Assembly (NCBI GenBank): GCA_051744365.1
Contig: JBNJCX010000005.1
Span: 3,779 to 67,778 of the forward strand
Source of the DNA: Gudongella sp051744365
GTDB lineage: Bacteria; Bacillota; Clostridia; Tissierellales; Tissierellaceae
Reading direction: 5' to 3'
DNA: 64,000 nucleotides
Shown here: piece after piece, positions 9,094-18,466 of the stretch
Layout: every line of letters begins with the position of its first letter
Position numbering within the stretch: position 1 is the stretch's first letter
Program-made: the position numbers and the translations under genes
The notes under the pieces: generated by a model
What the model was told of the DNA's origin: nothing
Seen by the model: only the letters and a program-made list of their open reading frames with translations
Databases searched by the model: none

Positions 9094-9133
9094 GTAGAAT
9101 TTAGATAATATTATCTAAATTCTACTATTTTTA
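9094..9133 (+). terminator. strong rho-independent terminator after the secDF unit
   Basis: A perfect 16-base inverted repeat (9094-9109 with 9110-9125), practically a 13-bp stem with a 6-base loop, followed by TATTTTTTAATT. It divides secD-secF-lapA from recJ. Confidence 0.85.
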
Positions 9134-9148
9134 ATTGGAGTGATTTTT

Positions 9149-10927
9149 TTGGAAAAGTGGTTTATTAAAAACAAACTTGGGGATGTAACCAGGACTGCAG
9201 TGGAGAATAAAATTTCAGAGCCTCTGGCAAAACTTCTTATAAATCGAGGATTGACCAGTACGAAAGATATTGACGAATATCTGGAACCCAATATAGACAG
9301 ACTTCATAATCCTTTGCTATTGCACGATATGGATGCAGCTGGACGATTGATAAGGGGGAAAATCCAGGAAGGAAAGAAAATCCTTATTGTAGGTGATTTT
9401 GACGTGGATGGGATAATGTCCACATATATACTCTACAGTGTCCTGAAGAACCTGGGGGCAAAGGTTGAATATACGATTCCGGACAGAATTCAGGATGGAT
9501 ATGGCATAAACAATCAGATTGTACTGAATGCAAAGGCATCGGCTGTGGATACAATAATAACATGTGACAATGGAATAGCGGCCTTCGAGGCCATAAAGAC
9601 AGGCAAGAATATGGGAATGACTATGATTATAACCGACCACCACGATATACCTCATGGTGAGAAGAATGGAAAGTCTGTAAGCATAATGCCTGAGGCTGAC
9701 TGTATAATAAATCCCAAGAAAAGTATTTGCGAGTATCCGGAAAAGAACCTATGTGGAGCAGGTGTAGCTTTTAAACTTGCAGAGCATTTGGCAGCAGGCT
9801 ATAAGATAAAAATAGATTCAAAGCCGTTGCTGGAGATGGTTGCCATAGCTACAATATGTGATGTAGTAGACTTGGTAGGTGAAAACCGAATTTTTGTCAC
9901 TGAAGGGTTGAAAAGACTGAACAACACCTCGAATATGGGATTGAAGGCATTATTCAGTGAATCGGGGCTGGAGGACAAGAAAATCACCGTGTACCATGTG
10001 GGATTTGTCATCGGACCTAGTCTAAATGCTTCCGGAAGACTTGACAGTGCTCTTCTCGGCCTGCAGCTTCTGTTGTCTGAAAATAAATCAGAAGCAACTG
10101 AAATCGCCATGAAGCTTAGAAAACTCAATGAACAAAGGAAAAATCTAACTGAAAAAGGAACTACGGAAATTGATGCAATGGTAGAAAGAGAATATAAGAC
10201 ACACAAGGTGCTTGTGGCTTATTCCCCTGAAATACACGAAAGTGTTGCAGGAATCATTGCAGGCAGGATAAAAGATAAGTATAATAGACCTACGATAGTT
10301 CTTACCAGGGGTAGAGAAGGTGTAAAAGGCTCTGGCAGGTCCATAGAGAACTATCATATATTTGAAGAATTATCAAAATGCAAGGCTCTACTTGGAAAAT
10401 TTGGTGGCCATCCAATGGCAGCAGGCCTTTCCCTTGAGGAGCAGAATATTGGTAAATTGAGAGAATGTCTGAATCGCAATACAATTTTAAAGAATGAAGA
10501 CCTTATTCGAAGGGTATATATAGATATGGTGATTTCACTGGATAGGATAAGCTACGGATTTATTGAGGATATCTCAAGGTTGGAACCATTCGGCAAAGGT
10601 AATCCAAAGCCTGCCTTTGGACTCAAGGGTCTTAATCTTTCAAAGGCTTCTGTTCTTGGGGCCAAAAGAAATGTTGTAAAATTAGCTTTCAGCAATTCAG
10701 CGCCCGACCAGTCAGAAGCAATTATATTCTGTGATGGTGACAAGTGGCTGGAAGAGGTTGAGTATAACTACGGTTCGAAGGAAAAGCAGAAGCTTTTGTC
10801 AGGAATAGCAAACAACATCATGCTGGATGTAATCTATTATCCTTCTGTAAACGAATACATGGGAAGATCTTCCATACAAATTGTTATAAATAACTATCGA
10901 TTCGATAGATCCAGACCAAGAGGGTGA
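9149..10927 (+). CDS. recJ: single-stranded-DNA exonuclease RecJ
   Basis: RecJ is a 5'-3' ssDNA exonuclease of the DHH family used in repair. At 592 residues it is shorter than the Bacillus protein (about 785) and seems to lack the extra C-terminal domain. Seen: motif I DFDVDGIMS (about 83-91), CDNGIAAFE, DHH motif TDHHD (162-166), GPSLNASGRLDSALLG and GHPMAAGLSL of the DHHA1 domain. I chose TTG 9149, 5-8 bases after GGAGTGAT; the in-frame GTG 9140 lies inside that site. rel follows after 4 bases. Confidence 0.93.
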   Translation: MEKWFIKNKLGDVTRTAVENKISEPLAKLLINRGLTSTKDIDEYLEPNIDRLHNPLLLHDMDAAGRLIRGKIQEGKKILIVGDFDVDGIMSTYILYSVLKNLGAKVEYTIPDRIQDGYGINNQIVLNAKASAVDTIITCDNGIAAFEAIKTGKNMGMTMIITDHHDIPHGEKNGKSVSIMPEADCIINPKKSICEYPEKNLCGAGVAFKLAEHLAAGYKIKIDSKPLLEMVAIATICDVVDLVGENRIFVTEGLKRLNNTSNMGLKALFSESGLEDKKITVYHVGFVIGPSLNASGRLDSALLGLQLLLSENKSEATEIAMKLRKLNEQRKNLTEKGTTEIDAMVEREYKTHKVLVAYSPEIHESVAGIIAGRIKDKYNRPTIVLTRGREGVKGSGRSIENYHIFEELSKCKALLGKFGGHPMAAGLSLEEQNIGKLRECLNRNTILKNEDLIRRVYIDMVISLDRISYGFIEDISRLEPFGKGNPKPAFGLKGLNLSKASVLGAKRNVVKLAFSNSAPDQSEAIIFCDGDKWLEEVEYNYGSKEKQKLLSGIANNIMLDVIYYPSVNEYMGRSSIQIVINNYRFDRSRPRG

Positions 10928-10931
10928 GACT

Positions 10932-13094
10932 ATGCTAGAGAATTTATTGATGAGAATTGAACAATATAATCCACAGGCCGACATGGAATTGATAATCAAG
11001 GCATACAATTTTGCAGAGTCTGCCCATGAAGGACAAGTGAGAAATTCAGGTGAAAAATATTTTGTTCATCCTGTCCATGTTGCTATGCTCCTTGCCGATC
11101 TAAGTATGGATACACCTACAATAATTGCAGGACTTCTCCACGATGTAATTGAAGATACCAATGTGAGTTATGACAAGATCAAGGAGGAATTTGGCGAAGA
11201 GGTTGCCGATCTGGTCGATGGTGTAACAAAATTGAAAAAGCTTCACTACAAGACCAAACAGGAAAACCAGGCTGAGAATCTCAGAAAAATGGTCATAGCT
11301 ATGGCAAAGGATATACGTGTGATTATTGTCAAGCTTGCCGATAGACTTCACAATATGAGAACCCTCGAGTATATGACTGATGATAAGAAAAAGGAAAAAG
11401 CGTTGGAAACCCTTGAAATATATGCTCCTATAGCTCACAGGCTAGGGATATCCAAGATAAAGTGGGAATTGGAGGACTTGTCTTTAAGGTATCTTGACCC
11501 TGAAAACTATTACGACCTGGTTGAGAAGGTATCAAAGAGAAGACTTGAAAGAGAGGCCTATATAGATCAGATAATAGGCGTTTTGCATGAAAAGCTCGAT
11601 GATATGAATCTCAAGGCTGAAATAAATGGAAGGCCAAAGAATTTCTACAGCATATATAAGAAAATGATGTATCAGGGCAAGGCTTTCGAGCAGATATATG
11701 ATTTAACAGCTGTTAGAATATTAGTTGATAATATAAAGGACTGTTACGGAGCCCTTGGGATTGTCCATACTCTATGGAAGCCACTGCCGGGAAGATTCAA
11801 GGATTACGTGGCTATGCCCAAGCCAAACATGTACCAGTCACTTCATACAACAGTAATGGGCAATAAAGGTGAGATTTTTGAAGTCCAGATAAGAACCTAT
11901 GATATGCACAGAACTGCTGAATACGGAATAGCAGCACACTGGAAATACAAGGAAGATAATTTCAAGACAGACAGTTTTGATGACAAGCTAACTTGGTTGA
12001 GACAACTGATGGAATGGCAAAGTGATCTTAATGATCCCAAGGAATTCATGGAAGCCTTGAAGATTGACTTCTTTACAGACGAGGTATTCGTATTTACACC
12101 AAAAGGTGATGTTATTAATCTTCCTGATGGTTCGACTCCAATCGACTTTGCTTACCGCGTCCATACAGATGTTGGTAATAAATGTGTCGGAGCAAAGGTC
12201 GATAACAGAATTGTACCATTGAATCATAAGCTCAGAAACGGTAATATAGTTGAAATAATAACAAGTTCAAACAGCAGCGGTCCCAGCAGGGACTGGTTAA
12301 AGATTGTTAAGAGTAATCAGGCTAAAACCAAGATCAAGCAATTCTATAAAGTAAAGGAAAGAGACAAAAATATTTCCAAGGGCAAGGAATACCTGGAAAA
12401 AGAGATTAAAAGATTAGGCTACAAACCATCGGTGATTTTGAAGGATGAATGGCTTAAAAATATTGCTACAAAGGTGAGCATCAACTCAATAGAGGATTTG
12501 TACGCATCCATTGGGTATGGAAGCATAACGATGAATCAGGTGATAAATAAACTCAAAGAGATGTATAGTGAGCATTTCAAGCCAGAAGAAAAGGATATAG
12601 TCGAAAGCAATATACAGAAAACCTCAAGGAAAGCAAAACCAAAGCAAACACAGGGGATTAGAGTCAAGGGAATCGATAATATCAAAGTCAGGTTTTCAAA
12701 GTGCTGCAACCCTGTACCTGGAGATGATATAGTTGGTTTTATAACCAGAGGAAGAGGAGTATCGATTCATAGGAAGGATTGCCCAAACATCAAGTCCGAA
12801 CTCACAGAAGAGGAAAGACTAATAGAAGTATCCTGGGATTTCGAGAAGAAGTCATCATATAATGCCGAAATTCAGGTCAAAGCAGCTGACAGACCAGGAT
12901 TATTGGCAGAAATAGCTCTTAAGATAAATGATGCCAATATTGGACTGGTTTCATTGAACGCAAGAACAAACAAGGACAAATTAGTAATCATAACCATGGT
13001 ACTTGAAATACATGACAAGGAGCAGCTTATCGATTTGATGAAAAAGGTAAGAAAGATAGGAAATGTATTTGAAGTATACAGAGTGACAGCATAA
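10932..13094 (+). CDS. relA: bifunctional (p)ppGpp synthetase/hydrolase Rel
   Basis: Rel makes and degrades the alarmone (p)ppGpp in the stringent response. The 720 residues show all parts: HD hydrolase domain with HDVIEDT (70-76), synthetase domain with the RFKD form of the RxKD motif typical of bifunctional Rel, KPNMYQSLHT and EIQIRTYDMHR, a TGS domain, a zinc-finger/conserved-cysteine region CCNPVPGDDIVGF with HRKDCPN, and a C-terminal ACT domain. Both catalytic halves look intact. Starts 4 bases after recJ with GAGGGTGAG as ribosome binding site. Confidence 0.97.
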   Translation: MLENLLMRIEQYNPQADMELIIKAYNFAESAHEGQVRNSGEKYFVHPVHVAMLLADLSMDTPTIIAGLLHDVIEDTNVSYDKIKEEFGEEVADLVDGVTKLKKLHYKTKQENQAENLRKMVIAMAKDIRVIIVKLADRLHNMRTLEYMTDDKKKEKALETLEIYAPIAHRLGISKIKWELEDLSLRYLDPENYYDLVEKVSKRRLEREAYIDQIIGVLHEKLDDMNLKAEINGRPKNFYSIYKKMMYQGKAFEQIYDLTAVRILVDNIKDCYGALGIVHTLWKPLPGRFKDYVAMPKPNMYQSLHTTVMGNKGEIFEVQIRTYDMHRTAEYGIAAHWKYKEDNFKTDSFDDKLTWLRQLMEWQSDLNDPKEFMEALKIDFFTDEVFVFTPKGDVINLPDGSTPIDFAYRVHTDVGNKCVGAKVDNRIVPLNHKLRNGNIVEIITSSNSSGPSRDWLKIVKSNQAKTKIKQFYKVKERDKNISKGKEYLEKEIKRLGYKPSVILKDEWLKNIATKVSINSIEDLYASIGYGSITMNQVINKLKEMYSEHFKPEEKDIVESNIQKTSRKAKPKQTQGIRVKGIDNIKVRFSKCCNPVPGDDIVGFITRGRGVSIHRKDCPNIKSELTEEERLIEVSWDFEKKSSYNAEIQVKAADRPGLLAEIALKINDANIGLVSLNARTNKDKLVIITMVLEIHDKEQLIDLMKKVRKIGNVFEVYRVTA

Positions 13095-13107
13095 AGGAGG
13101 TCAATGA

Positions 13108-13557
13108 ATGAGGGCGGTTGTTCAGAGAATTACATCCGGAAGGGTTCTTGTAAATGACGAGGTTGTGGGAGAAATAGGAAATGGTCTATTGGTTTACCTA
13201 GGTGTAGGTGGAAATGATACTGATTCTGACCTTGAATATATGGTAAATAAAATTACAGGACTTCGAATCTTCGAGGATGAAAATGAAAAGATGAATCTTT
13301 CAGTACAGGATGTTGAAGGAGAAATACTCGCAATATCTCAGTTCACACTTTATGGTGATGCCAGGAAGGGCAAACGTCCAAGTTTTACCGATGCGGCTTC
13401 ACCGGATATGGGAGATGATTTTTATAAAAAGTTTATTCAAAAAACAAGCGAAATGGGAATTAATACACAATCAGGTGTTTTCGGAGCACATATGAAGGTA
13501 GATTATGTCAATGATGGCCCTGTTACAATTCTATTGGATAGCTCCAAGCAATTTTAA
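13108..13557 (+). CDS. dtd: D-aminoacyl-tRNA deacylase Dtd
   Basis: Dtd hydrolyses D-amino acids (and glycine mischarged on tRNA-Ala) from tRNA. The 149-residue length and the motifs SQFTLYGDARKGKRPSF and NDGPVTILLDS, which carry the SQxTL and Gly-cisPro elements of the active site, identify it. AAGGAGG stands 7 bases before ATG 13108. The rel-dtd pair is conserved widely in Firmicutes. Confidence 0.96.
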   Translation: MRAVVQRITSGRVLVNDEVVGEIGNGLLVYLGVGGNDTDSDLEYMVNKITGLRIFEDENEKMNLSVQDVEGEILAISQFTLYGDARKGKRPSFTDAASPDMGDDFYKKFIQKTSEMGINTQSGVFGAHMKVDYVNDGPVTILLDSSKQF

Positions 13558-13572
13558 GGAGGAAGAGGATCA

Positions 13573-14202
13573 ATGATGATAAAGAGACTACAGGCCGGAA
13601 TATATGCAGCCAACTGCTATATCATCCATTCTGAGGATGGATATTCAGTTGTGGTTGATCCAGCTGGCGATGTTAGTGACATAATGGCTTATATTGGCGA
13701 CAATAACCTTAAGGTGGAGGCAATCATACTGACTCATGGACATGGTGACCATATAGGAGGAGTTGTAGAATTAAGAAATAAACTGAAGGTACCAGTTATG
13801 GTTCATGCGGATGATGAAGACATGTTAAAGGATGGGAATTTAAACCTTTCAAGCTCAATGGCAATGGGAGATGTGAGCTTTGAACCTGACAGGTTACTTC
13901 AGGATGGGGATATTGTAACAATCGGAAAAAAGGAATTAAAGATAATTCATACTCCAGGGCATACAAAGGGAGGCATATCCCTGCTGGTTGAAGATATTCT
14001 TGTTACAGGTGATACATTGTTCCAGGGTTCAATAGGCAGGACTGACCTTTATGGAGGAGATTTTGACACACTGATGGATAGTATAATTAACAAGCTTATG
14101 GTTCTTCCTGATGAAACAAAAATATATCCGGGACACGGAGCTCACTCATCCATCGGAGCTGAAAAAATGAAAAACCCTTTTATAAAGGGTAGATTAGAGT
14201 GA
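13573..14202 (+). CDS. metallo-beta-lactamase-fold hydrolase (glyoxalase II-like)
   Basis: A 209-residue hydrolase with THGHGDHIGG (the HxHxDH zinc motif, about residues 56-63), TPGHTKGG, TGDTLFQGSIGR and a final PGHGAHSS, giving the full set of ligands for a binuclear metal site. It resembles the YqgX/GloB-like group; the substrate is unknown and may be a thioester such as S-lactoylglutathione-type or bacillithiol-type adducts. AAGGAGGAAGAGG precedes two adjacent ATGs (13573, 13576). Sits between dtd and hemZ as in other Clostridia. Confidence 0.85.
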   Translation: MMIKRLQAGIYAANCYIIHSEDGYSVVVDPAGDVSDIMAYIGDNNLKVEAIILTHGHGDHIGGVVELRNKLKVPVMVHADDEDMLKDGNLNLSSSMAMGDVSFEPDRLLQDGDIVTIGKKELKIIHTPGHTKGGISLLVEDILVTGDTLFQGSIGRTDLYGGDFDTLMDSIINKLMVLPDETKIYPGHGAHSSIGAEKMKNPFIKGRLE

Positions 14203-14207
14203 TAAAA

Positions 14208-15707
14208 ATGGTTAAAATTCTATGTGAGGACGTTAACATAAAAACACATGACCCTTACGAACTGGTAAGGGCTTTTTATAGCGAGGAAGAAGTGCAGGTT
14301 GTGGATGACAGAACATTTATAACTGAAGAAAAAGATGAAGACGCTGTACGGATATCCATGGATAATAATATTTACAGAGTCTCACTTCTAAGGGGAAATG
14401 AAATCGTAGATACTGAAGAGATTCCATATTCGAAACTTGATTTTTACAGAAATGAGCGAGCATCAAGAAACAATACAGTAAAACATCTAATATATAAAGT
14501 TCTTGATAGGAATCTAAAAACAAATCTTCCTTGGGGTATACTAACTGGAACTCGACCAGTGAAGATTGCAAAGATTCTAATGGATAAGGGACTTGATATT
14601 GATGAAACCCTAGATACTCTAACAGAAGCATATCTACTGAGACCTGACAAGGCAAGACTTATAATTCAGGTTTCTATTGGACAGAAGAAAATTCTGGAAT
14701 CAATAGAAAAAAACAGCTACAGCATATACATTGGGATACCCTTCTGCCCGACAAGATGTTTTTATTGTTCATTTCCAACATTGAATGCAGATAAATATGG
14801 AAGCTCTATGGAAAGGTATGTGGAAAACCTGATCCATGAGCTGGAAGACAATGCCAGTATGATGGAGAAGTGGGCAATAAATACTATATACATTGGTGGA
14901 GGAACTCCTACATCACTACCTGTTGAACTAATGGAAAGACTGCTTAAATATATAGATAAAAAGTTTATAGGAGTAAATGAGCTTACAGTTGAGGCAGGTC
15001 GGCCGGACACCATAAACAGCGAGTATCTTGAGCTTTTCAAGCGGTATAATGTCGACAGAATAAGCATTAATCCCCAGACTATGAACGATGATACGTTAAA
15101 GATAATAGGTCGAAGGCATTCATCAGAAGATATTCTGACCACTTATAAATTGAGCAAGGATATCGGAATTGAGACTGTCAATATGGATTTGATTGTAGGT
15201 CTTCCTAGTGAAGACAGGAAGGATATTGAAGATACGTTAAAGAAACTTGAACCCTTGCAGCCTGACAACTTGACTGTGCATACTCTTGCAGTTAAGAAGG
15301 GCTCTGATTTTATTGATGATCGAAAGAATTATTCCATGGCCTCTGCTGAAGAAATTCAGGAGATGCTAAGGCTTACAGCTAAATATGCAGAAAAGAACAA
15401 TTTGATCCCCTATTACCTGTATAGACAAAAACAGATAATGGGCAATTTCGAAAACATTGGGTACAGCAGACCTGATAATCCATGTCTATATAATATTTCC
15501 ATAATGGAGGAGAAGGAAACAATCATAGGCATCGGGATGGGTTCTACCACCAAGCTATACAACAAGTTGGAAGATAGTATAGAAACAATAGCAAATTTCA
15601 GGAATCTTAAGGAATACATGGACAGGTTGTCAGAACTTGAATTGAGAAAAAGGCAGAAAATCAAGGGAATTGAGGATTCATGGAGCCAGATTCAGCTTGA
15701 CACTTAG
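14208..15707 (+). CDS. hemZ: HemZ-type radical SAM protein (coproporphyrinogen III dehydrogenase-like)
   Basis: A 499-residue HemN/HemZ family enzyme. Seen: an N-terminal domain special to HemZ, then FCPTRCFYCSF with the radical SAM cysteines (about 180, 184, 187), GGGTPTSLP, and the C-terminal HemN-type region (YYLYRQKQIMGNFENIGY). HemZ is annotated as oxygen-independent coproporphyrinogen dehydrogenase, but many anaerobic homologues have no proven haem role. ATG 14208 fits the AGAGTGAT ribosome binding site; GTG 14199, overlapping the upstream stop, is an alternative. Its last codons overlap the promoter of the aspS unit. Confidence 0.87.
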   Translation: MVKILCEDVNIKTHDPYELVRAFYSEEEVQVVDDRTFITEEKDEDAVRISMDNNIYRVSLLRGNEIVDTEEIPYSKLDFYRNERASRNNTVKHLIYKVLDRNLKTNLPWGILTGTRPVKIAKILMDKGLDIDETLDTLTEAYLLRPDKARLIIQVSIGQKKILESIEKNSYSIYIGIPFCPTRCFYCSFPTLNADKYGSSMERYVENLIHELEDNASMMEKWAINTIYIGGGTPTSLPVELMERLLKYIDKKFIGVNELTVEAGRPDTINSEYLELFKRYNVDRISINPQTMNDDTLKIIGRRHSSEDILTTYKLSKDIGIETVNMDLIVGLPSEDRKDIEDTLKKLEPLQPDNLTVHTLAVKKGSDFIDDRKNYSMASAEEIQEMLRLTAKYAEKNNLIPYYLYRQKQIMGNFENIGYSRPDNPCLYNISIMEEKETIIGIGMGSTTKLYNKLEDSIETIANFRNLKEYMDRLSELELRKRQKIKGIEDSWSQIQLDT

Positions 15708-15725
15708 GCAGTATTATTTTATAAT
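15697..15725 (+). promoter_or_regulatory. consensus sigma-A promoter for the T-box/aspS unit
   Basis: TTGACA (15697-15702), a 17-base spacer and TATAAT (15720-15725) match the consensus exactly. The -35 box lies in the last codons of hemZ. Transcription would begin near 15732. Confidence 0.9.
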
Positions 15726-15731
15726 TATGTA

Positions 15732-15960
15732 AATTAAATAAACAGACTTTGATAAGGAAGAGTATCAGAAATTATTGGGGCAAGAGAGCTGAAGATGGTG
15801 GGAATTCAGCACCAATATTCTGTGAAGACACCTTTGAGTCAGCAGTATATCTGCTCGTGAAATACGTTATAAATTGAGTGAGGAAAACCTAATTAGGGTG
15901 GCACCGCGAGATAAGCCTCTCGTCCCTGAAAATCAGAGATGAGAGGTTTTATATTTTTTT
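15732..15960 (+). promoter_or_regulatory. T-box riboswitch (aspartate specifier) upstream of aspS
   Basis: The T-box sequence AGGGTGGCACCGCG is at 15895-15908. Stem I closes with GACTT (15745-15749) and GAGTC (15836-15840). On its 3' side GTGAA is followed by GAC (15827-15829) as the specifier, an Asp codon, which fits aspS. The leader ends in a terminator: CCTCTCGTC (15916-15924) pairs with GATGAGAGG (15938-15946), then TTTTATATTTTTTT. Uncharged tRNA-Asp is expected to stabilise the antiterminator and permit expression of aspS and the genes behind it. Confidence 0.93.
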
Positions 15961-15974
15961 AAGGAGGTATAATT

Positions 15975-17759
15975 ATGGGAGAAAAAATGGGAAATCTTAG
16001 ACGTACTGCCATGTGTGGAAATCTTAGGATGGATGATGTGGGAAGTGATGTGGTACTGATGGGCTGGGTCCAGAGAGAGAGGAACCTGGGGGGGTTGTTA
16101 TTTATAGACCTGAGGGATACAACTGGCTTGGTACAGATAGTATTTGACGATAAAGCACCTAGAGATATGGTGGAAAAAGCCGAATCTGTAAGAACTGAGT
16201 ACGTATTGGCAATCAGAGGTAAGGTAAGGGAAAGACAATCCAAGAATCCTAATATGCCAACAGGGGATATTGAGATTCTGGCAGAGGAAATCAAGATACT
16301 GGACGAAGCACAGACGCCTCCTATATATATCAAGGACGAAGACAATGTAAGCGAAACAATGAGGCTGAAATACAGATATCTTGACTTGAGAAAGCCTTCA
16401 ATGCAGAAAAATTTGAAGTTAAGGGCAAAAATTTCAAAGGTGGTCAGGGACTTTTTTTACGAAAATGATTTTGTAGAGATAGAGACTCCTATGCTTACAA
16501 AACCTACTCCTGAGGGAGCAAGGGATTATCTGGTGCCCAGCAGAGTAAACCCTGGTCAGTTCTATGCACTTCCACAGTCTCCTCAATTGATGAAGCAGCT
16601 TTTGATGGTATCTGGCATGGACAGGTACTATCAGATAGTGAAATGCTTCAGGGACGAGGATTTAAGAGCCAACAGGCAGCCTGAATTCACTCAGGTGGAT
16701 GTAGAGATGAGCTTTGTGGATGTTGAGGATGTTCTAGATATTAATGAAAAGCTTATGCAGAGACTTTTCAAGGAAATCAAGGGAATAAATTTGGAGCTTC
16801 CTTTGATGAGAATGTCATATAATGATGCTATGGACAGGTATGGAGTGGATAAACCAGACCTGAGATTCGAACTTGAGCTTAAGAATGCATCAGAATTATT
16901 GAAAGCTTGTGGCTTCAAGGTGTTCAGTGACGCCATCCAGTCAGGTGGAGTTGTAAAGGGAATCAACGTAAAAAATGGAGCAGACAAATTTACACGTAAG
17001 GACATATCAAAGCTTGAGGATTATGCAAAAACCTATGGTGCAAAAGGGCTTGCCTGGATGAAGCTGACTGATGAAGGAATCAGTTCACCTATTGGAAAGT
17101 TCTTCGACGATAAAGAAATAAATAATTTAACAGAGTTTTTTGAAGCGGAAAAAGGTGATATGCTACTTTTTGTAGCTGATACCATACAAGTTGCAAACGA
17201 TAGTTTAGGAAATCTTAGAAATGATATTGCAAGAAGGATGGATTTGATTTCTGATGAAGATTTCAAAATACTTTGGATTACAGATTTTCCGTTGTTTGAA
17301 TACGACGAGGAAGAAGAAAGATATGTGGCAAAGCATCATCCATTTACTCATCCAGTAGAAGAAGATATCCCATTGCTTGAAACTGAGCCTCATAGAGTAA
17401 GAGCAAAAGCTTATGACCTGGTGATAAATGGAGATGAAATGGGAGGAGGAAGTATCAGGATAAACAATTCCCAACTTCAATCCAGAATGTTCAGTGCACT
17501 GGGATTCAGTAAAGAAGAGGCTCAAGCAAAGTTCGGATTTCTGCTTGAAGCGTTTAAGTACGGAACACCTCCGCACGGCGGAATAGCCTTTGGTTTGGAC
17601 AGACTTGTCATGTTGTTTTCAGGACGTTCGAACATAAGGGATGTAATTGCTTTTCCAAAAACCCAATCAGCTACCTGTCTTATGACAGATGCACCTACAG
17701 AGGCTTCGCCTAAACAGCTGCAAGAGGTTCATATAAGGGTTGATCTGAAGAATGAATGA
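15975..17759 (+). CDS. aspS: aspartyl-tRNA synthetase
   Basis: A 594-residue class II synthetase of the bacterial type. N-terminal OB-fold anticodon domain (GWVQRERNLGGLLFIDLRD), motif 2 FRDEDLRANRQPEFTQ, the bacterial GAD insertion, and motif 3 GGIAFGLDRLVMLF. AAGGAGG ends 7 bases before ATG 15975. Controlled by the T-box leader above. In many Clostridia hisS lies directly before aspS; here it does not. tcdA overlaps its last 8 bases. Confidence 0.97.
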   Translation: MGEKMGNLRRTAMCGNLRMDDVGSDVVLMGWVQRERNLGGLLFIDLRDTTGLVQIVFDDKAPRDMVEKAESVRTEYVLAIRGKVRERQSKNPNMPTGDIEILAEEIKILDEAQTPPIYIKDEDNVSETMRLKYRYLDLRKPSMQKNLKLRAKISKVVRDFFYENDFVEIETPMLTKPTPEGARDYLVPSRVNPGQFYALPQSPQLMKQLLMVSGMDRYYQIVKCFRDEDLRANRQPEFTQVDVEMSFVDVEDVLDINEKLMQRLFKEIKGINLELPLMRMSYNDAMDRYGVDKPDLRFELELKNASELLKACGFKVFSDAIQSGGVVKGINVKNGADKFTRKDISKLEDYAKTYGAKGLAWMKLTDEGISSPIGKFFDDKEINNLTEFFEAEKGDMLLFVADTIQVANDSLGNLRNDIARRMDLISDEDFKILWITDFPLFEYDEEEERYVAKHHPFTHPVEEDIPLLETEPHRVRAKAYDLVINGDEMGGGSIRINNSQLQSRMFSALGFSKEEAQAKFGFLLEAFKYGTPPHGGIAFGLDRLVMLFSGRSNIRDVIAFPKTQSATCLMTDAPTEASPKQLQEVHIRVDLKNE

Positions 17760-18465
17760 TAGATTTGCAAGAACAAGCATTCTCCTTGGAGAGAATGCAA
17801 TGAAAATATTGAAGGAGTCTACCGTGGCGGTCTTCGGAATTGGAGGTGTGGGCTCCTATGCCGTGGAGGCTCTTGCCAGAACAGGAATAGGCAAGCTTGT
17901 CATAGTGGACTATGATATAATAGATATATCAAATATAAATCGACAGGTACATGCTTTGACAAGTACAATCGGACAATTCAAGGTCGATGCAATGAAAGAA
18001 AGACTTTTGGACATTAATCCTGAGCTGAAGGTTGTTGCAGTCAACGATAAGTATAACAGTGAAACAAGGGAAAAACTGTTATCAAATGAGTATGACTATA
18101 TTGTAGATGCCATTGATATGGTTTCTTCAAAGTTGGATTTGGTTACATCAGCATCCTCAATGGGTATACCAATAATAAGCTCAATGGGAGCAGGAAACAA
18201 ATTAAATCCTACCGGTTTTATGGTTAAGGACATTAACAGCACAAAAGTCTGTCCTTTGGCTAGAGTTATGCGCCAGGAGTTGAGAAAACGCGGAATAGAA
18301 AACCTGAAGGTAGTATACTCAGAGGAAGAGCCATTGAAGATAAATCTTGGGGAAGGCGAACGGCGGAAAGCCATACCGGGAAGCATTGGATTCGTACCAC
18401 CGGTAGTTGGCTTGATTATTGCGTCGGAAGTAATAAAGGATTTAACATCACAGGAGGAGAGATAG
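17752..18465 (+). CDS. tcdA: tRNA threonylcarbamoyladenosine dehydratase TcdA (ThiF/E1-like)
   Basis: A 237-residue E1-like ATPase. Seen: GIGGVGSYAVEALARTGIG (nucleotide-binding motif), D-DIIDISNINRQ with the catalytic Arg of the family, and PTGFMVKDINSTKVCPLARVM typical of TcdA/CsdL. TcdA uses ATP to cyclise t6A37 to ct6A in ANN-decoding tRNAs. ATG 17752 overlaps the aspS stop, so translation is coupled. A strong ribosome binding site for the next gene lies at its 3' end. Confidence 0.9.
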   Translation: MNDRFARTSILLGENAMKILKESTVAVFGIGGVGSYAVEALARTGIGKLVIVDYDIIDISNINRQVHALTSTIGQFKVDAMKERLLDINPELKVVAVNDKYNSETREKLLSNEYDYIVDAIDMVSSKLDLVTSASSMGIPIISSMGAGNKLNPTGFMVKDINSTKVCPLARVMRQELRKRGIENLKVVYSEEEPLKINLGEGERRKAIPGSIGFVPPVVGLIIASEVIKDLTSQEER

Positions 18466-18466
18466 C